Made by a program: the position numbers and the translations under genes. Positions 23,521 through 32,908 of a DNA stretch of 64,000 bases are shown here, in pieces. This DNA is from a virus. The stretch is from the IMG/VR virus record IMGVR_UViG_3300005528_000059, positions 1-64,000 of that record, one strand, 5' to 3'. Position 1 is the stretch's first letter; each line of letters opens with the position of its first letter. The notes under the pieces were generated by a model, which saw only the letters and a program-made list of their open reading frames with translations, was not told where the DNA came from and made no database searches.

Positions 23521-25414
23521 TTTTCCAACCAGCCTGCCGAAAATACGTGTTGTCGATACAGAAACATGTGATCCACATCTAAAACGTCGAGGTCCAGGCT
23601 GGCCTTATTATGACGTTGCAGAAGCCGGTATTATTGGGATAGGTGTTTTCTGTCCTGAAAATAACCAGAAATTCTACATACCTATCAATCATGCTAATAG
23701 TGAATGTGTAGATATTGACACTGCAATGCGATGGGCCGAGCAGGTTCTGTTTGATCCTGATTGCACAATGGTCTTTGCCAACGCCGAGTACGACTTAGGG
23801 TGGTTTCATCATCACGGGGTAAAATACAACGGCTTCAAAATTGAGGATGTTCAAGTACAAGCTCCATTGATAAATGAGCATGAGTTTAGCTTCTCGCTCG
23901 AGAATCTTTCTCGACGTAACAAAGTCGCGCAGAAAAACGAAGAGGTACTTCTTCAATATGCTCAACAAGTTGGTATCGCTTCAAAAGATGTGAAAGCATC
24001 GTTGAGGTTCATGCCTGCTGATATCGTTGGGCAATACTGTGTAGACGACTGCATTGCAACATGGGAGAATTTTCAAGCGCAGCTTCCAGAAATGGAACGC
24101 CAAAACCTTTGGAGCATCTACGAGCTAGAGACTTCGCTTATACCGCACATGATCCCAATGCGTATGCGTGGCGTTCGTATTGACCAGGATCGTTGTGAGG
24201 TAGTCTCCAAGCAATTCTTCGATTTGGAGCAAGCGGCTCGCTCGGTTATCAAAGACCAGACCGGCATTCATGTTGAAAGCCCTTGGGCTTCAGCAGAGCT
24301 AGCCAAGGTATTGGATCATGTGGGTATTCCGTACCCTACTACTCCCAAAACTGGTAAACCTTCTATTAAGAAAGACTACATGGAAGGTCTACCTGAGCAT
24401 CCTGTTATTGATGCTATTATCGACTTCCGGAGGTTCAACAAAGCACGCACGACTTTTACTGAAGGCTTCTTTGACGAGTTCTGCATTAAGGGTCGTGTTC
24501 ATACGAACTTCAACTTGTTGAAAAGCGACGAAGGAGGCACCATCAGTGGAAGGTTATCTTCCGACAGCCCCAACATGCAGCAGATTCCTGCACGAGACCC
24601 TGAGATTGGTCCACTCGTTAGGTCGATCATCTTAGCTGAAGAGGATTGCTTATTCGCCTCGTTAGATTATTCCCAACAGGAGCCGCGACATACTGTTCAC
24701 ATGGCTTATCTGTTGCGTAATGCTTCAGCAGCAGTCTTGCGTGAGCAATTCATTCTTAATCCTAAAACTGACTTCCATCAGATGAATTCTGACCTTACAG
24801 GTATTCCTCGTAAGGCAGTTAAGGAAATTGGTCTTGGCCTTGCTTACGGAATGGGCGGGGGTAAGCTAGCTCGAAAACTTCGACTTCCGTTTACTTTGTC
24901 TAACTTCCGTGGCAAAGAAATTGAGAAAGCTGGCCCAGAGGCGCAGGCACTCCTGGATAAATTTCATGCCCGTGCTCCGTACATCAAAGACTTAGGCAAA
25001 GAGTGTAAGAAGGCTGCTCAGTCGCGTGGCTATATTCGCACACCGATGGGCCGAGTTATCCACTTCCCAACAATCAACGGCGAAGTATGGAAGTCTCACA
25101 AAGCACTGAACGGCCTTATCCAAGGTATGAGTGCTGACGAAACTAAGCGAGCAATGGTCATGTGTGCGCAGGCAGGATTCCCATGTGCTTTACAAGTTCA
25201 CGACGAGCTAAACTTTACGCAGTTCAGTAATCCTGAAGACACTTATGTTGTTGCGCAGATTATGCTGGATGCTATGATAACTTCTGTGCCTTCCAAGGTC
25301 GACGTTGAAATTGGTAAGAGCTGGGGTGAGTGTGAGTTGTATGAGTTTAAGACTCATACACTGAAACGTTCTTACGTGGAACGAGATAGCCAGGAGCTAC
25401 TTTATGCAGCATAG
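23504..25414 (+). CDS. Family A DNA polymerase with 3'-5' exonuclease
   Basis: 636 residues. Exonuclease motifs are intact: DTET (18-21), NAEYD, and YCVDD. Polymerase motif A is LDYSQQEPR (Asp388), motif B RKAVKEIGLGLAYG (Arg436, Lys440, Tyr448), motif C LQVHDE (His566-Asp567-Glu568). The residue equal to E. coli Phe762 is Leu444, a variant known in viral PolA and linked to altered fidelity. No 5' nuclease domain is attached; it is the next gene. This is the phage replicative polymerase. Confidence 0.96.
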   Translation: MLLTSDFPTSLPKIRVVDTETCDPHLKRRGPGWPYYDVAEAGIIGIGVFCPENNQKFYIPINHANSECVDIDTAMRWAEQVLFDPDCTMVFANAEYDLGWFHHHGVKYNGFKIEDVQVQAPLINEHEFSFSLENLSRRNKVAQKNEEVLLQYAQQVGIASKDVKASLRFMPADIVGQYCVDDCIATWENFQAQLPEMERQNLWSIYELETSLIPHMIPMRMRGVRIDQDRCEVVSKQFFDLEQAARSVIKDQTGIHVESPWASAELAKVLDHVGIPYPTTPKTGKPSIKKDYMEGLPEHPVIDAIIDFRRFNKARTTFTEGFFDEFCIKGRVHTNFNLLKSDEGGTISGRLSSDSPNMQQIPARDPEIGPLVRSIILAEEDCLFASLDYSQQEPRHTVHMAYLLRNASAAVLREQFILNPKTDFHQMNSDLTGIPRKAVKEIGLGLAYGMGGGKLARKLRLPFTLSNFRGKEIEKAGPEAQALLDKFHARAPYIKDLGKECKKAAQSRGYIRTPMGRVIHFPTINGEVWKSHKALNGLIQGMSADETKRAMVMCAQAGFPCALQVHDELNFTQFSNPEDTYVVAQIMLDAMITSVPSKVDVEIGKSWGECELYEFKTHTLKRSYVERDSQELLYAA

Positions 25415-26288
25415 TGAACCGAGTAAACTAGTCGTAGTTGATGGAAATAACATTTCCCATGCAGCTTTTCACACCAGTCAAAACATGCGGGATAGTCGTG
25501 GTCGTCCAACAGGAATGACTGTTACTTTTCTTAGTATGCTGTTGTCTGCTAGGAAAGCTTTTAATTTTCCATGTGAGTTTGTCGTCGCTTGGGATGGGAA
25601 AAATTGCTGGCGAAAAGGTCTGTACTCTGAGTACAAGGCTAACAGAAAATCCGAGCCTGACACTGATTATCAGTGGTCTCGAGAAATTCTAGAGGAACTC
25701 CTGCCGTCTTTGGGTATTCATCAAGTTCGTGCTAACTGCCAGTTCAAAGGCGATACATACGGGCTAGAAGCTGATGATATCGCAGCCTTGTACATCTACA
25801 CAAATCAGACTCGCACCTTGGTATCGTCAGATAAAGACTGGCTCCAGCTTTGGGATGAAGATGGTGACCCTGTTCGCATTTATCGCAGTGTCCAGAAGCA
25901 ACTTATCGAAACCCAAGAAGACTTCCAAGAGGCTACGGGCTACTCTTCCGTTGAGGAAATGCGTTTCTGCAAAGCTCTGACTGGTGAGTCAGGTGACAAT
26001 ATTCCAGGTATCAAAGGTGTTGGAACAGTCACTGCTCGTAAGTTTTATCACAATGAAATTGCTGCTGAGAAGCCGGTGTATCGAACCATCACTTCTTGGT
26101 TAGAAGACCCGCTCGGTTATCCACGTAGCTACGCACTCTGGAGCCTCGACCTAGAGTGTATTCCTAAGGAGCCCAACTACATGGGCGTCAACGGAACTAA
26201 GAATGCTGAGATGGCACACAACGCTCTAGATAATATTGAAGCTTCTAAACTCATCTCGCAGCGTATTTGGGATAAACTTTGGAGTTAA
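25404..26288 (+). CDS. 5'-3' exonuclease / flap endonuclease
   Basis: 294 residues, the size of a T5-type 5' nuclease. Conserved parts: VVVDGNN, YSEYKANR, LEADDIAALY, VSSDKDWLQL and the helix-hairpin-helix GESGDNIPGIKGVGTVTA. These carry the metal-binding acidic residues. It overlaps the polymerase gene by 11 bases and supplies the activity that in bacterial Pol I is fused to the N-terminus: removal of RNA primers and flaps. Confidence 0.95.
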   Translation: MQHSEPSKLVVVDGNNISHAAFHTSQNMRDSRGRPTGMTVTFLSMLLSARKAFNFPCEFVVAWDGKNCWRKGLYSEYKANRKSEPDTDYQWSREILEELLPSLGIHQVRANCQFKGDTYGLEADDIAALYIYTNQTRTLVSSDKDWLQLWDEDGDPVRIYRSVQKQLIETQEDFQEATGYSSVEEMRFCKALTGESGDNIPGIKGVGTVTARKFYHNEIAAEKPVYRTITSWLEDPLGYPRSYALWSLDLECIPKEPNYMGVNGTKNAEMAHNALDNIEASKLISQRIWDKLWS

Positions 26289-26294
26289 AGTAGC

Positions 26295-26322
26295 TTGCAG
26301 CGAAACGCAGAAAGGTTAGTAT
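26295..26322 (+). promoter_or_regulatory. Phage promoter TTGCAG-16-TAGTAT
   Basis: One of twelve sites with the same 28-base frame. Here the -10 ends only 6 bases before the ATG at 26329, so the transcript from this site would be nearly leaderless, or it serves a start further in. Confidence 0.5.
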
Positions 26323-26328
26323 AAACAA

Positions 26329-26727
26329 ATGCAAACCTTTCTTCCTTATCCCTGTCTCTACTCTTCTCTACGTTGCCTAGACTATCGACGCCTAGGCAAA
26401 CAACGTCTCGAAGCCAAGCAAATGATAAACGCGCTGACCGGTGCTAGTTCCGGTTGGCGCAATCATCCAGCTACTGTCATGTGGGATGGTTACGTTCCCG
26501 CGCTTATGCACTATCACAATCTGAGTATCGCACTTTGGGTCGAGCGTGGCTATCGTAACACCATGCCCATCTTCGTAATTGACAATAGCCAAGTTCAGTT
26601 ACCTTTCTGGTTTGGCGACAAAGATTTCCACTCAGCTCATCGTGCAGCTTTGCTTTTCAAAGATTACGACTTCTACTCCAAGTACGGTTGGGCAGAAGAA
26701 CCTAAGTTGGATTACCTATGGCCCTAG
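26329..26727 (+). CDS. Pyrimidine-dimer glycosylase-like protein (MSMEG_6728/Pyr_excise type)
   Basis: 132 residues. The whole length matches this small family: MQTFLPYPCLYSSLRCLDYRR opening (first 20 residues conserved), RLGKQRLEAKQ, GWRNHPATVMW, HRAALLFKDYDFY and the ending LDYLWP. Related proteins include T4 endonuclease V-type repair enzymes. In a thymine-modifying phage, base excision could also act on unmodified sites. Overlaps the next gene by 10 bases. Confidence 0.8.
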   Translation: MQTFLPYPCLYSSLRCLDYRRLGKQRLEAKQMINALTGASSGWRNHPATVMWDGYVPALMHYHNLSIALWVERGYRNTMPIFVIDNSQVQLPFWFGDKDFHSAHRAALLFKDYDFYSKYGWAEEPKLDYLWP

Positions 26728-27914
26728 ACTTCATACCTAACGACCAGCAAGACAAAGCCCTTACCAAGATTCGCAAATGGTGGCAGGACGGCGCACGCAA
26801 GCCATTTCTGTTTGCGGGTGCCGCTGGAACAGGTAAGACTACCTCTGCTCGTATGGGTGCTGAGCAATGTGACATCCCTCTAGAAAAGATTAGTTTCATG
26901 GCTCCTACGGGTAAAGCTGCCCGAGTCCTTGCTCACAAGACTAAGCAACCTACCAGTACGATTCACTCTGCTATTTACAGCGCCAATCGTACTCAGGTTG
27001 ATGATCTTCGTGTAGCACTCACTGAAGAAATGAAAGACCCTAATGCTAACGAAGAAGCCATCTCAGCTTTGGAAAGCGAAATTTCAGAACTAGTCAACAG
27101 CAGCGACGGTCCAACTTTCCGCTTCAAAGAAGCTCTGCTAGGTCAAGGTGTGATGCTTATCGACGAGGCATCAATGATTGGTGCTGACGTGTGGAAAGAC
27201 TTAGTTAAGATTCAAGTACCTAAGATATTCATCTTTGATCCATTCCAGTTGCCACCGGTCAAACAGAAATGGGGCATGGAAGGTATGGAGCCTGATGTCT
27301 TTCTAACGCAGATCATGCGACAAGCCGAAGGCTCTGGTGTAGCTAAGGCAGCGGCTGACATTCGGGAGGGACGTACTATTCGCGCATACGGCGATGAGTT
27401 CCAAGTTGCTCCAAAGGGCCTGCTCACTGTGAAAGACTACGCCGAGAATTTTGATATCGTCTTAACAGGCACTAATGATCTGCGCAAGCGAATGAACAAA
27501 CTGTTACGCAGATACGCTGGATATCCCGAGGAGCCCGTAGTCGGCGACAAAATCGTTGCTCTCGCTAACGATAAAGCCACGGGCATATCTAACGGCGAAG
27601 TATTCACAATCACTAGCATCAACCGTTCGGGCAAGCGGGTAGCTAACTTTGATCTTGTTGACGCCTTTGGAAATAGATTCCGCAGGATTGACGCCTATCT
27701 CCCAGTGTTCAAAGACGAAGCTCTTTCCAGTGGCGCTCCTCACCATACCGTGTCGTTCACTTATGGATACTGCCTGACCGTTCATAAGTCTCAAGGCAGC
27801 GAATATCCACGTGTTGCAGTAATCGACTCATGGAAAGGTGCAGATCACGAGAAGTGGCTATACACCGCAGTCACTCGTGCTTCAGAGACATGCACGTTAG
27901 TAACTTCCTCTTGA
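26718..27914 (+). CDS. Dda/RecD-like SF1 helicase
   Basis: 398 residues. Walker A is GAAGTGKTT near residue 34-42; motif Ia MAPTGKAA; Walker B VMLIDEASM; motif III FIFDPFQLPPV; and the C-terminal UvrD_C_2 region has YGYCLTVHKSQGSE and AVTRAS. This is the plan of T4 Dda and RecD2-like 5'-3' helicases. It likely helps start or rescue replication forks. Confidence 0.94.
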   Translation: MALDFIPNDQQDKALTKIRKWWQDGARKPFLFAGAAGTGKTTSARMGAEQCDIPLEKISFMAPTGKAARVLAHKTKQPTSTIHSAIYSANRTQVDDLRVALTEEMKDPNANEEAISALESEISELVNSSDGPTFRFKEALLGQGVMLIDEASMIGADVWKDLVKIQVPKIFIFDPFQLPPVKQKWGMEGMEPDVFLTQIMRQAEGSGVAKAAADIREGRTIRAYGDEFQVAPKGLLTVKDYAENFDIVLTGTNDLRKRMNKLLRRYAGYPEEPVVGDKIVALANDKATGISNGEVFTITSINRSGKRVANFDLVDAFGNRFRRIDAYLPVFKDEALSSGAPHHTVSFTYGYCLTVHKSQGSEYPRVAVIDSWKGADHEKWLYTAVTRASETCTLVTSS

Positions 27915-27973
27915 GTGCTGATCGATAGCTATTGAGAACAGCATGTGTAATAAACTCCAATCAGGAGTGATAC

Positions 27974-28561
27974 ATGCGCGCTTTAATTTTCGATACCGAG
28001 ACAACAGGACTTTGGAATAACCGAGCTGCTCGAGGAAATCCAAATCAGCCAGATGCAGTTCAGCTAGCAGCGATGCTTGTAGACCTCACAACGTTCAAGC
28101 CAATCTCGTGGCTAAACGTTCTGGTTTCAGACGCCAAACCTTCAGAAGAAAAAGCTTTAGAAACTCATGGAAAAACACCTGAGCTGCTAGAGCAGTTCGG
28201 TGTTCCAAGGCGCGTAGCAGTAGCTATCTTCAATAATCTTTTAAAGAAGACTGATGTTCTTATTGCACATAACATTGAGTTCGATTTGAACATCATGGCG
28301 CAGGCTTACATTCTAGAAGGTATTGCTCCTCCTGATTTTCCTCCGCGATATTGCACGATGTTGTCCAGTGTAGATATCTGTGCTATACCAAGCCCTCATC
28401 GCAGCGGGTCTTTCAAATGGCCCAAACTCATTGAGGCTTACAAATTGCTAGTTGATCCTGAAGGGTTCTCTAACGCACACGACGCTCTCGCAGACGTTAG
28501 GGCGTGTTTTGAAATTCTAAAAGTCCTGCACCAGAAAGGATTATTCGATGTCAAGGTTTGA
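27974..28561 (+). CDS. DnaQ-like 3'-5' exonuclease
   Basis: 195 residues with the DEDDh motifs: FDTETTG near 6-12, IAHNIEFDL near 97, and HDALADV near 165. The polymerase already has its own exonuclease, so this separate one may work in repair, nucleotide recycling or host DNA decay. Stop overlaps the terminase small subunit start. Confidence 0.9.
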   Translation: MRALIFDTETTGLWNNRAARGNPNQPDAVQLAAMLVDLTTFKPISWLNVLVSDAKPSEEKALETHGKTPELLEQFGVPRRVAVAIFNNLLKKTDVLIAHNIEFDLNIMAQAYILEGIAPPDFPPRYCTMLSSVDICAIPSPHRSGSFKWPKLIEAYKLLVDPEGFSNAHDALADVRACFEILKVLHQKGLFDVKV

Positions 28562-29168
28562 TGACGATCTAGATTTCTCAGACGAGGATGAAGGCATTGA
28601 AAATGAGCATGAGCCTTTTAATCCGTACATGGACAAGCCGCCCTCACTTCGGGAGTTAGTTGAGTACGGAATGGAAGTTGATCATGACGGCCTGCCGGTC
28701 ATGCACGCATCACTTCGGCAGAAGCACAATTTCGTTCTTCAATTCTTCGAGTCGGGTGACTGGGGAACAGCTTACAAGATCGTCTTCGACGCAACAGCTG
28801 GATCGAAGGAAGCGCGTGACAAAGCTAACCAGCTTATCCGTGGCGATCAGTTCATCCGTGATCTGCTTTCGGTTGCTCGTTCCCGTGTAGAAGAAAACAC
28901 TGCTGGCCTTCTAGCTGAGCACACGGCTATTCTCGCGGTACTACGCGATGGAGCCGCTGCGGATAAGAAGTGGGCCTCTGCCGTGGCTGCTGAAGTTCAA
29001 CGCGGGAAAGCTCTTGGCCTTTACACTGTCAAAGCTGAAGGCGGTCTACTAGATGCTCAGCGCGAAGGCGAGACGATGTCCGAAGACTTCATTACGGAAA
29101 TGCTTTCCAAGCTTCGCGATCTACCCGAGAACGAGCGCAAGAATATCGCTTCGTTAATCGCAGGTTAA
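28548..29168 (+). CDS. terS: Terminase small subunit
   Basis: 206 residues. Acidic N-terminus, then a helix-turn-helix-type region (LRQKHNFVLQFFESGDWGTA) and a coiled helical core (RSRVEENTAGLLAEHTAIL). It sits one base before the large subunit gene. Size, fold pattern and position fit TerS, which finds the packaging site. Sequence identity alone would not be enough. Confidence 0.8.
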   Translation: MSRFDDDLDFSDEDEGIENEHEPFNPYMDKPPSLRELVEYGMEVDHDGLPVMHASLRQKHNFVLQFFESGDWGTAYKIVFDATAGSKEARDKANQLIRGDQFIRDLLSVARSRVEENTAGLLAEHTAILAVLRDGAAADKKWASAVAAEVQRGKALGLYTVKAEGGLLDAQREGETMSEDFITEMLSKLRDLPENERKNIASLIAG

Positions 29169-29169
29169 T

Positions 29170-30654
29170 ATGAACGCTGTTCGTCAAGTAAGTATGATAG
29201 CGGCACTTCGTGAAGCGGCTTTGCGAAAGGCCGCTAGCGAAAATCCAGCTGACTATTGTCGCTACGTGCTAGAAGTCGAACCTGCTGAGCATCACATATT
29301 GATGCTTAATGAGCTGAACAGTGTTATCGAGGAGATGTTAAAAGGTCGCAGCGCCATGCGCTTGATGATCTTAGCTCCTCCTGGAAGTGCTAAATCAACT
29401 TATACGTCACATGGATTTGCTTCCTATGCAATGGGAAGACTTCCTGCGGGTTATAACATCGCAGTGGGTACGCACACTGATGGCTTCTCGAAATCATGGA
29501 GTCGTAAAGTTCGTAACACCTGTCGATCACGCAGACACTTGAATGTGTTCCCTAACTCGGGGGTTAGCAAAGATCACGCTGCTGTTCAGGAATGGTCAAC
29601 ACTCGATAATAAAGAGTTCTTCGGTAAAGGTGTAGGCGGGACGATCACTGGTAAGCGTGTAGACCTTTTGATTCTGGACGACTTAATCAAAGGCGAGAAG
29701 GCAGCTAACTCCAAGGCTGATCGTCGCACAGTTATTGATTGGTACCTCACTGACGTATATACACGATTAAAGCCTGGAGCATCTATTGTCATCGTTAACA
29801 CACGCTGGCATGAAGAAGACCTTCCAGGATATCTAATCGAGCAGATGGAAAACGGCGTCGGCGAGCCTTGGAAGATTCTTAAACTTCAAGCACTTTGCAC
29901 CGATCCTGAAAACGACCCAATGAAACGCCAAGTCGGGGAGGTTCTCTGGCCTGGATGGCAACCTTTGGAAGAAATCCTGCGCATCCGCGATAAGTCTGGT
30001 ATGAGCACTCGGGTATTCGATTGCTTGTATCAACAGGAGCCTAAGTCCAAGGAAGGTTCGATAGTTCTACGTAAATGGTTCCTCACCTACACAGACGAGG
30101 AGCTACGTGTAGCACTTTCACATCCTAGGTCGCGTCTGTATATCAGTATAGATACCGCCGACACTAAAGATGCTAGAAATGACCCGACAGTTGCCTTAGT
30201 TATCCTGGAGCACGAAGGACGATCTTATCTGCTGAAAGAGTATCGAGAACGAAAAGAGTTCAACGAACTCAGCAAAGATATAAAGAGCCTCATTCGAGAA
30301 ATGACTCTGAAGTATAAGAAGCCTACTGCTATCCTCGTAGAAGGTAAAGGTGGCGGCTTAGCTATCATCTCTGACTTGAAGAACGGTGTTAACGTTCCGG
30401 TCATTAAAATCAACCCTAACGAAATCGGTGATAAAGAGTTCCGCTTTGACAAAGCTACACCTTACATCGAATCTGGGGCGTTCCTGCTACCTGATAAAGA
30501 CTTGCCTTGGGTTGATGCTTACTTAGACGAATTAACGACTTTCCCAGCTTCCCGTAACGATGATCGAGTCGACTCAACCTCGCAATATATCAACTATATT
30601 CAGAATAAGCCAAAGAAACGGCGTTCAACGGGCAGGCGCACTGCCCACGGGTAA
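29170..30654 (+). CDS. terL: Terminase large subunit
   Basis: 494 residues. ATPase: Walker A APPGSAKST (69-77) and Walker B LLILDDL (166-172). Nuclease: ISIDTADTKDARNDPT (Asp328), then DDRVDSTSQ near 460. These are the T4/lambda-type packaging ATPase and headful or cos nuclease centres. The terminase lies far from the virion genes seen at the window start, next to the replication block. Basic tail KPKKRRSTGRR. Confidence 0.96.
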   Translation: MNAVRQVSMIAALREAALRKAASENPADYCRYVLEVEPAEHHILMLNELNSVIEEMLKGRSAMRLMILAPPGSAKSTYTSHGFASYAMGRLPAGYNIAVGTHTDGFSKSWSRKVRNTCRSRRHLNVFPNSGVSKDHAAVQEWSTLDNKEFFGKGVGGTITGKRVDLLILDDLIKGEKAANSKADRRTVIDWYLTDVYTRLKPGASIVIVNTRWHEEDLPGYLIEQMENGVGEPWKILKLQALCTDPENDPMKRQVGEVLWPGWQPLEEILRIRDKSGMSTRVFDCLYQQEPKSKEGSIVLRKWFLTYTDEELRVALSHPRSRLYISIDTADTKDARNDPTVALVILEHEGRSYLLKEYRERKEFNELSKDIKSLIREMTLKYKKPTAILVEGKGGGLAIISDLKNGVNVPVIKINPNEIGDKEFRFDKATPYIESGAFLLPDKDLPWVDAYLDELTTFPASRNDDRVDSTSQYINYIQNKPKKRRSTGRRTAHG

Positions 30655-30822
30655 ACTAGGAAGCGCGGGCGCTGCCTGTGGAGGCAATCCTATAGCGGGC
30701 ATGGGCAACGCACTAGCAAGGTAAACCGCCTTTACACTACATTTAGTTGAAAATTGTGCCAGTTTGCTCGCACACTACTAGATATGGTAGTTTGGGGGTT
30801 CCCTAAAGCTTTGGAGCGCGTT
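30655..30822 (+). other. GC-rich spacer before ribonucleotide reductase
   Basis: 168 bases without a likely gene. It includes GCGCGGGCGCTGCC and GTAAACCGCC, words also found in other spacers of this genome. The reductase reading frame stays open back to a TTG at 30754 but without a ribosome site. No clear TTG-16 promoter was found. Confidence 0.5.
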
Positions 30823-32757
30823 ATGTCTAACTCACAAGAATCCCACATGCTACCTTATCAACGATACATTCACATGTCGCGCTATGCCAGATTTAGAGAC
30901 GATTTAGGTCGCCGAGAAAACTGGGAAGAAACTGTTGATCGTTATGTTTCTTTCTTTGAGAAACGGGAAGGATCGAAACTTCCGCGGAGCCTATGGGCAG
31001 AACTTCGCTCGGCTATCGGTGGTATGAAGGTGATGCCATCCATGCGCGCAATGATGTCAGCCGGTCCTGCTTTGGAAAAAGAAAACCTTTGTGGTTTCAA
31101 TTGCTCTTATCTTTCAATCTCGCGTGTGCGTTCACTTGCTGAGATGCTTTACATTCTAATGTGCGGCACAGGTGTTGGGTTTTCTGTTGAGCGCCAGCTT
31201 ATCAAGAAACTACCAGAAGTCGCCGAGGGTCTTCCAGCAATTGACAAGACTCCTTACGTTGTAGAAGATTCCAAGGAGGGATGGGCAGAAGCCTACGAAC
31301 ATCTACTGACAAACCTCTGGGAAGAAAATATCATTCCCACATTTGACTATAGTTTAGTTCGCCCCGCAGGGGAGCGTCTTATGACGATGGGAGGGAGAGC
31401 TTCTGGCCCCGGACCACTGAAGGATCTTTTCCAGTTCACCATTCAGACTTTCATGAATGCTCGCGGTCGCAGACTGCACTCCACGGAACTTCACGACTTG
31501 GCCTGCAAAGTCGGTGAAATCGTAGTGGTAGGCGGTGTTCGCCGTTCTGCGCTTATCTCGTTGTCTAACTTGTCTGATGACCGTATGCGCGATGCTAAAT
31601 CGGGCAACTGGTACATCACCCATCCGTGGCGTTCCATGGCAAACAACTCAGCGGCTTACACAGAAAAGCCTGATTGCTTCGTGTTCACAAAAGAGTGGCT
31701 GGCCCTCATGAACTCTGGCTCGGGGGAGCGCGGTATTTTCAATCGTGAAGTAGCTCAGCGTCGTGTGAAGAATCTACCAACCGGCCGAGATCACAACCAC
31801 GAGTTCGGTACTAATCCATGTGGTGAGATTATTCTTCGTGACATGGGCCTTTGTAACTTGACTGAAGTGATTCTTCGCCCAACAGACACCTACGAACAGA
31901 TGGTGGAGAAAGTCCGTTACGCCACCATCCTCGGCACACTACAATCAACTCTTACCAAGTTCAAATTCGTTGACTCAACTTGGGAAAAGAATGCTATCGA
32001 AGAAAGACTGTTAGGCGTGTCCTTGACAGGTATCTTGGACTTGGAAGTATTCCGTCTGCAGAATGGCTTCTCTGAAAAAGACGCACGCCAAATCCTTCGC
32101 GACCTGCGCAAAGTGGCTCACGAGGTTAACAAAGAGTTTGCCGATCTTCTTGGTATTGAGCCAAGCAAGGCGATAACTTGCGTCAAGCCTTCTGGCACGG
32201 TTTCGCTGCTGACCAACTGTTCTCCAGGAATTCATCCAGGATATGGCAACCAAATCATTCGCCGTATCCGTAATGACATGAAGGACCCAATGACACAGTT
32301 CCTCATCGAGCAGGGTGTGCCTTGGGAGCCATGCGTCAACAAGCCAGAAGAAGTCGCAGTGTTCTCGTTCTACATCGAGTCCAGCGACTACACTCTGGAT
32401 GATCTGACGGCTGTTCATCATTGCAACATTATCAAGATGTTCGCTGAGGAATGGTGTGACCATAATCCATCCTCTACAGTTATTGTTCGCGATAACGAAT
32501 GGCTGGAAGTGGGTGCATGGGTCTACAAGAACTTCGACTCAATCCTAGGAACCTCGTTCTTGCCCTACTTCGGCTCCTCAACTTATCAGCAGCTTCCTAT
32601 TGAACCTGTGTCTCGCGCAGTTTGGGAAGAAGGCGTTGCCAACAGTCCAAGTGACTTGGATTGGTATCGCTTGGCTGAAATCGAGAATGGTGTGGACAAC
32701 GTCGAGCGGACGCGTGAGCTGGCTTGTGTATCAGGCACTTGCGAAATTCCAAACTAA
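30823..32757 (+). CDS. nrdJ: Class II (B12-dependent) ribonucleoside-triphosphate reductase
   Basis: 644 residues, monomeric RTPR type (Lactobacillus enzyme 739). The radical motif is NPCGEI (Cys333, Glu335). Cys344 lies 11 residues later, the same spacing as Cys408/Cys419, and Cys90 or Cys94 would be its partner. The C-terminal relay pair is present (ACVSGTCEIPN, Cys635/Cys640). It makes dNTPs from NTPs with adenosylcobalamin and needs no oxygen. The ATG at 30823 was chosen for GGAG 7 nt upstream. Confidence 0.95.
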   Translation: MSNSQESHMLPYQRYIHMSRYARFRDDLGRRENWEETVDRYVSFFEKREGSKLPRSLWAELRSAIGGMKVMPSMRAMMSAGPALEKENLCGFNCSYLSISRVRSLAEMLYILMCGTGVGFSVERQLIKKLPEVAEGLPAIDKTPYVVEDSKEGWAEAYEHLLTNLWEENIIPTFDYSLVRPAGERLMTMGGRASGPGPLKDLFQFTIQTFMNARGRRLHSTELHDLACKVGEIVVVGGVRRSALISLSNLSDDRMRDAKSGNWYITHPWRSMANNSAAYTEKPDCFVFTKEWLALMNSGSGERGIFNREVAQRRVKNLPTGRDHNHEFGTNPCGEIILRDMGLCNLTEVILRPTDTYEQMVEKVRYATILGTLQSTLTKFKFVDSTWEKNAIEERLLGVSLTGILDLEVFRLQNGFSEKDARQILRDLRKVAHEVNKEFADLLGIEPSKAITCVKPSGTVSLLTNCSPGIHPGYGNQIIRRIRNDMKDPMTQFLIEQGVPWEPCVNKPEEVAVFSFYIESSDYTLDDLTAVHHCNIIKMFAEEWCDHNPSSTVIVRDNEWLEVGAWVYKNFDSILGTSFLPYFGSSTYQQLPIEPVSRAVWEEGVANSPSDLDWYRLAEIENGVDNVERTRELACVSGTCEIPN

Positions 32758-32780
32758 GCTAACTGCCACTAAGCAAAAGA

Positions 32781-32810
32781 AAAAGGCCCTAGCATTGCTA
32801 GGGCCTTTTA
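32781..32810. terminator. Bidirectional rho-independent terminator
   Basis: AAAAGGCCCTAGC (32781-32793) and GCTAGGGCCTTTT (32797-32809) form a perfect 13 bp stem with a 3 nt loop. A runs on one side and T runs on the other serve both the reductase on + and the converging genes on -. Confidence 0.95.
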
Positions 32811-32908
32811 TGTGCCTAGGACACGCGGGCGTGGCCGTATGAGTGGGTTCAGGGTTGCTTGCTTAGGGTAGCCTAGCCCAACCTAAAAACAGGCTAGTGA
32901 GCGCTTTA

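Noticed and set aside
10270-26120. DnaA boxes that could go with the DnaA-like protein
   Set aside because: Near matches (TTATCCACG at about 23268 and 26114, TTATCCACT at about 25069, TGTGGATAT at about 10271) are single, inside genes and not clustered, so no origin was called.
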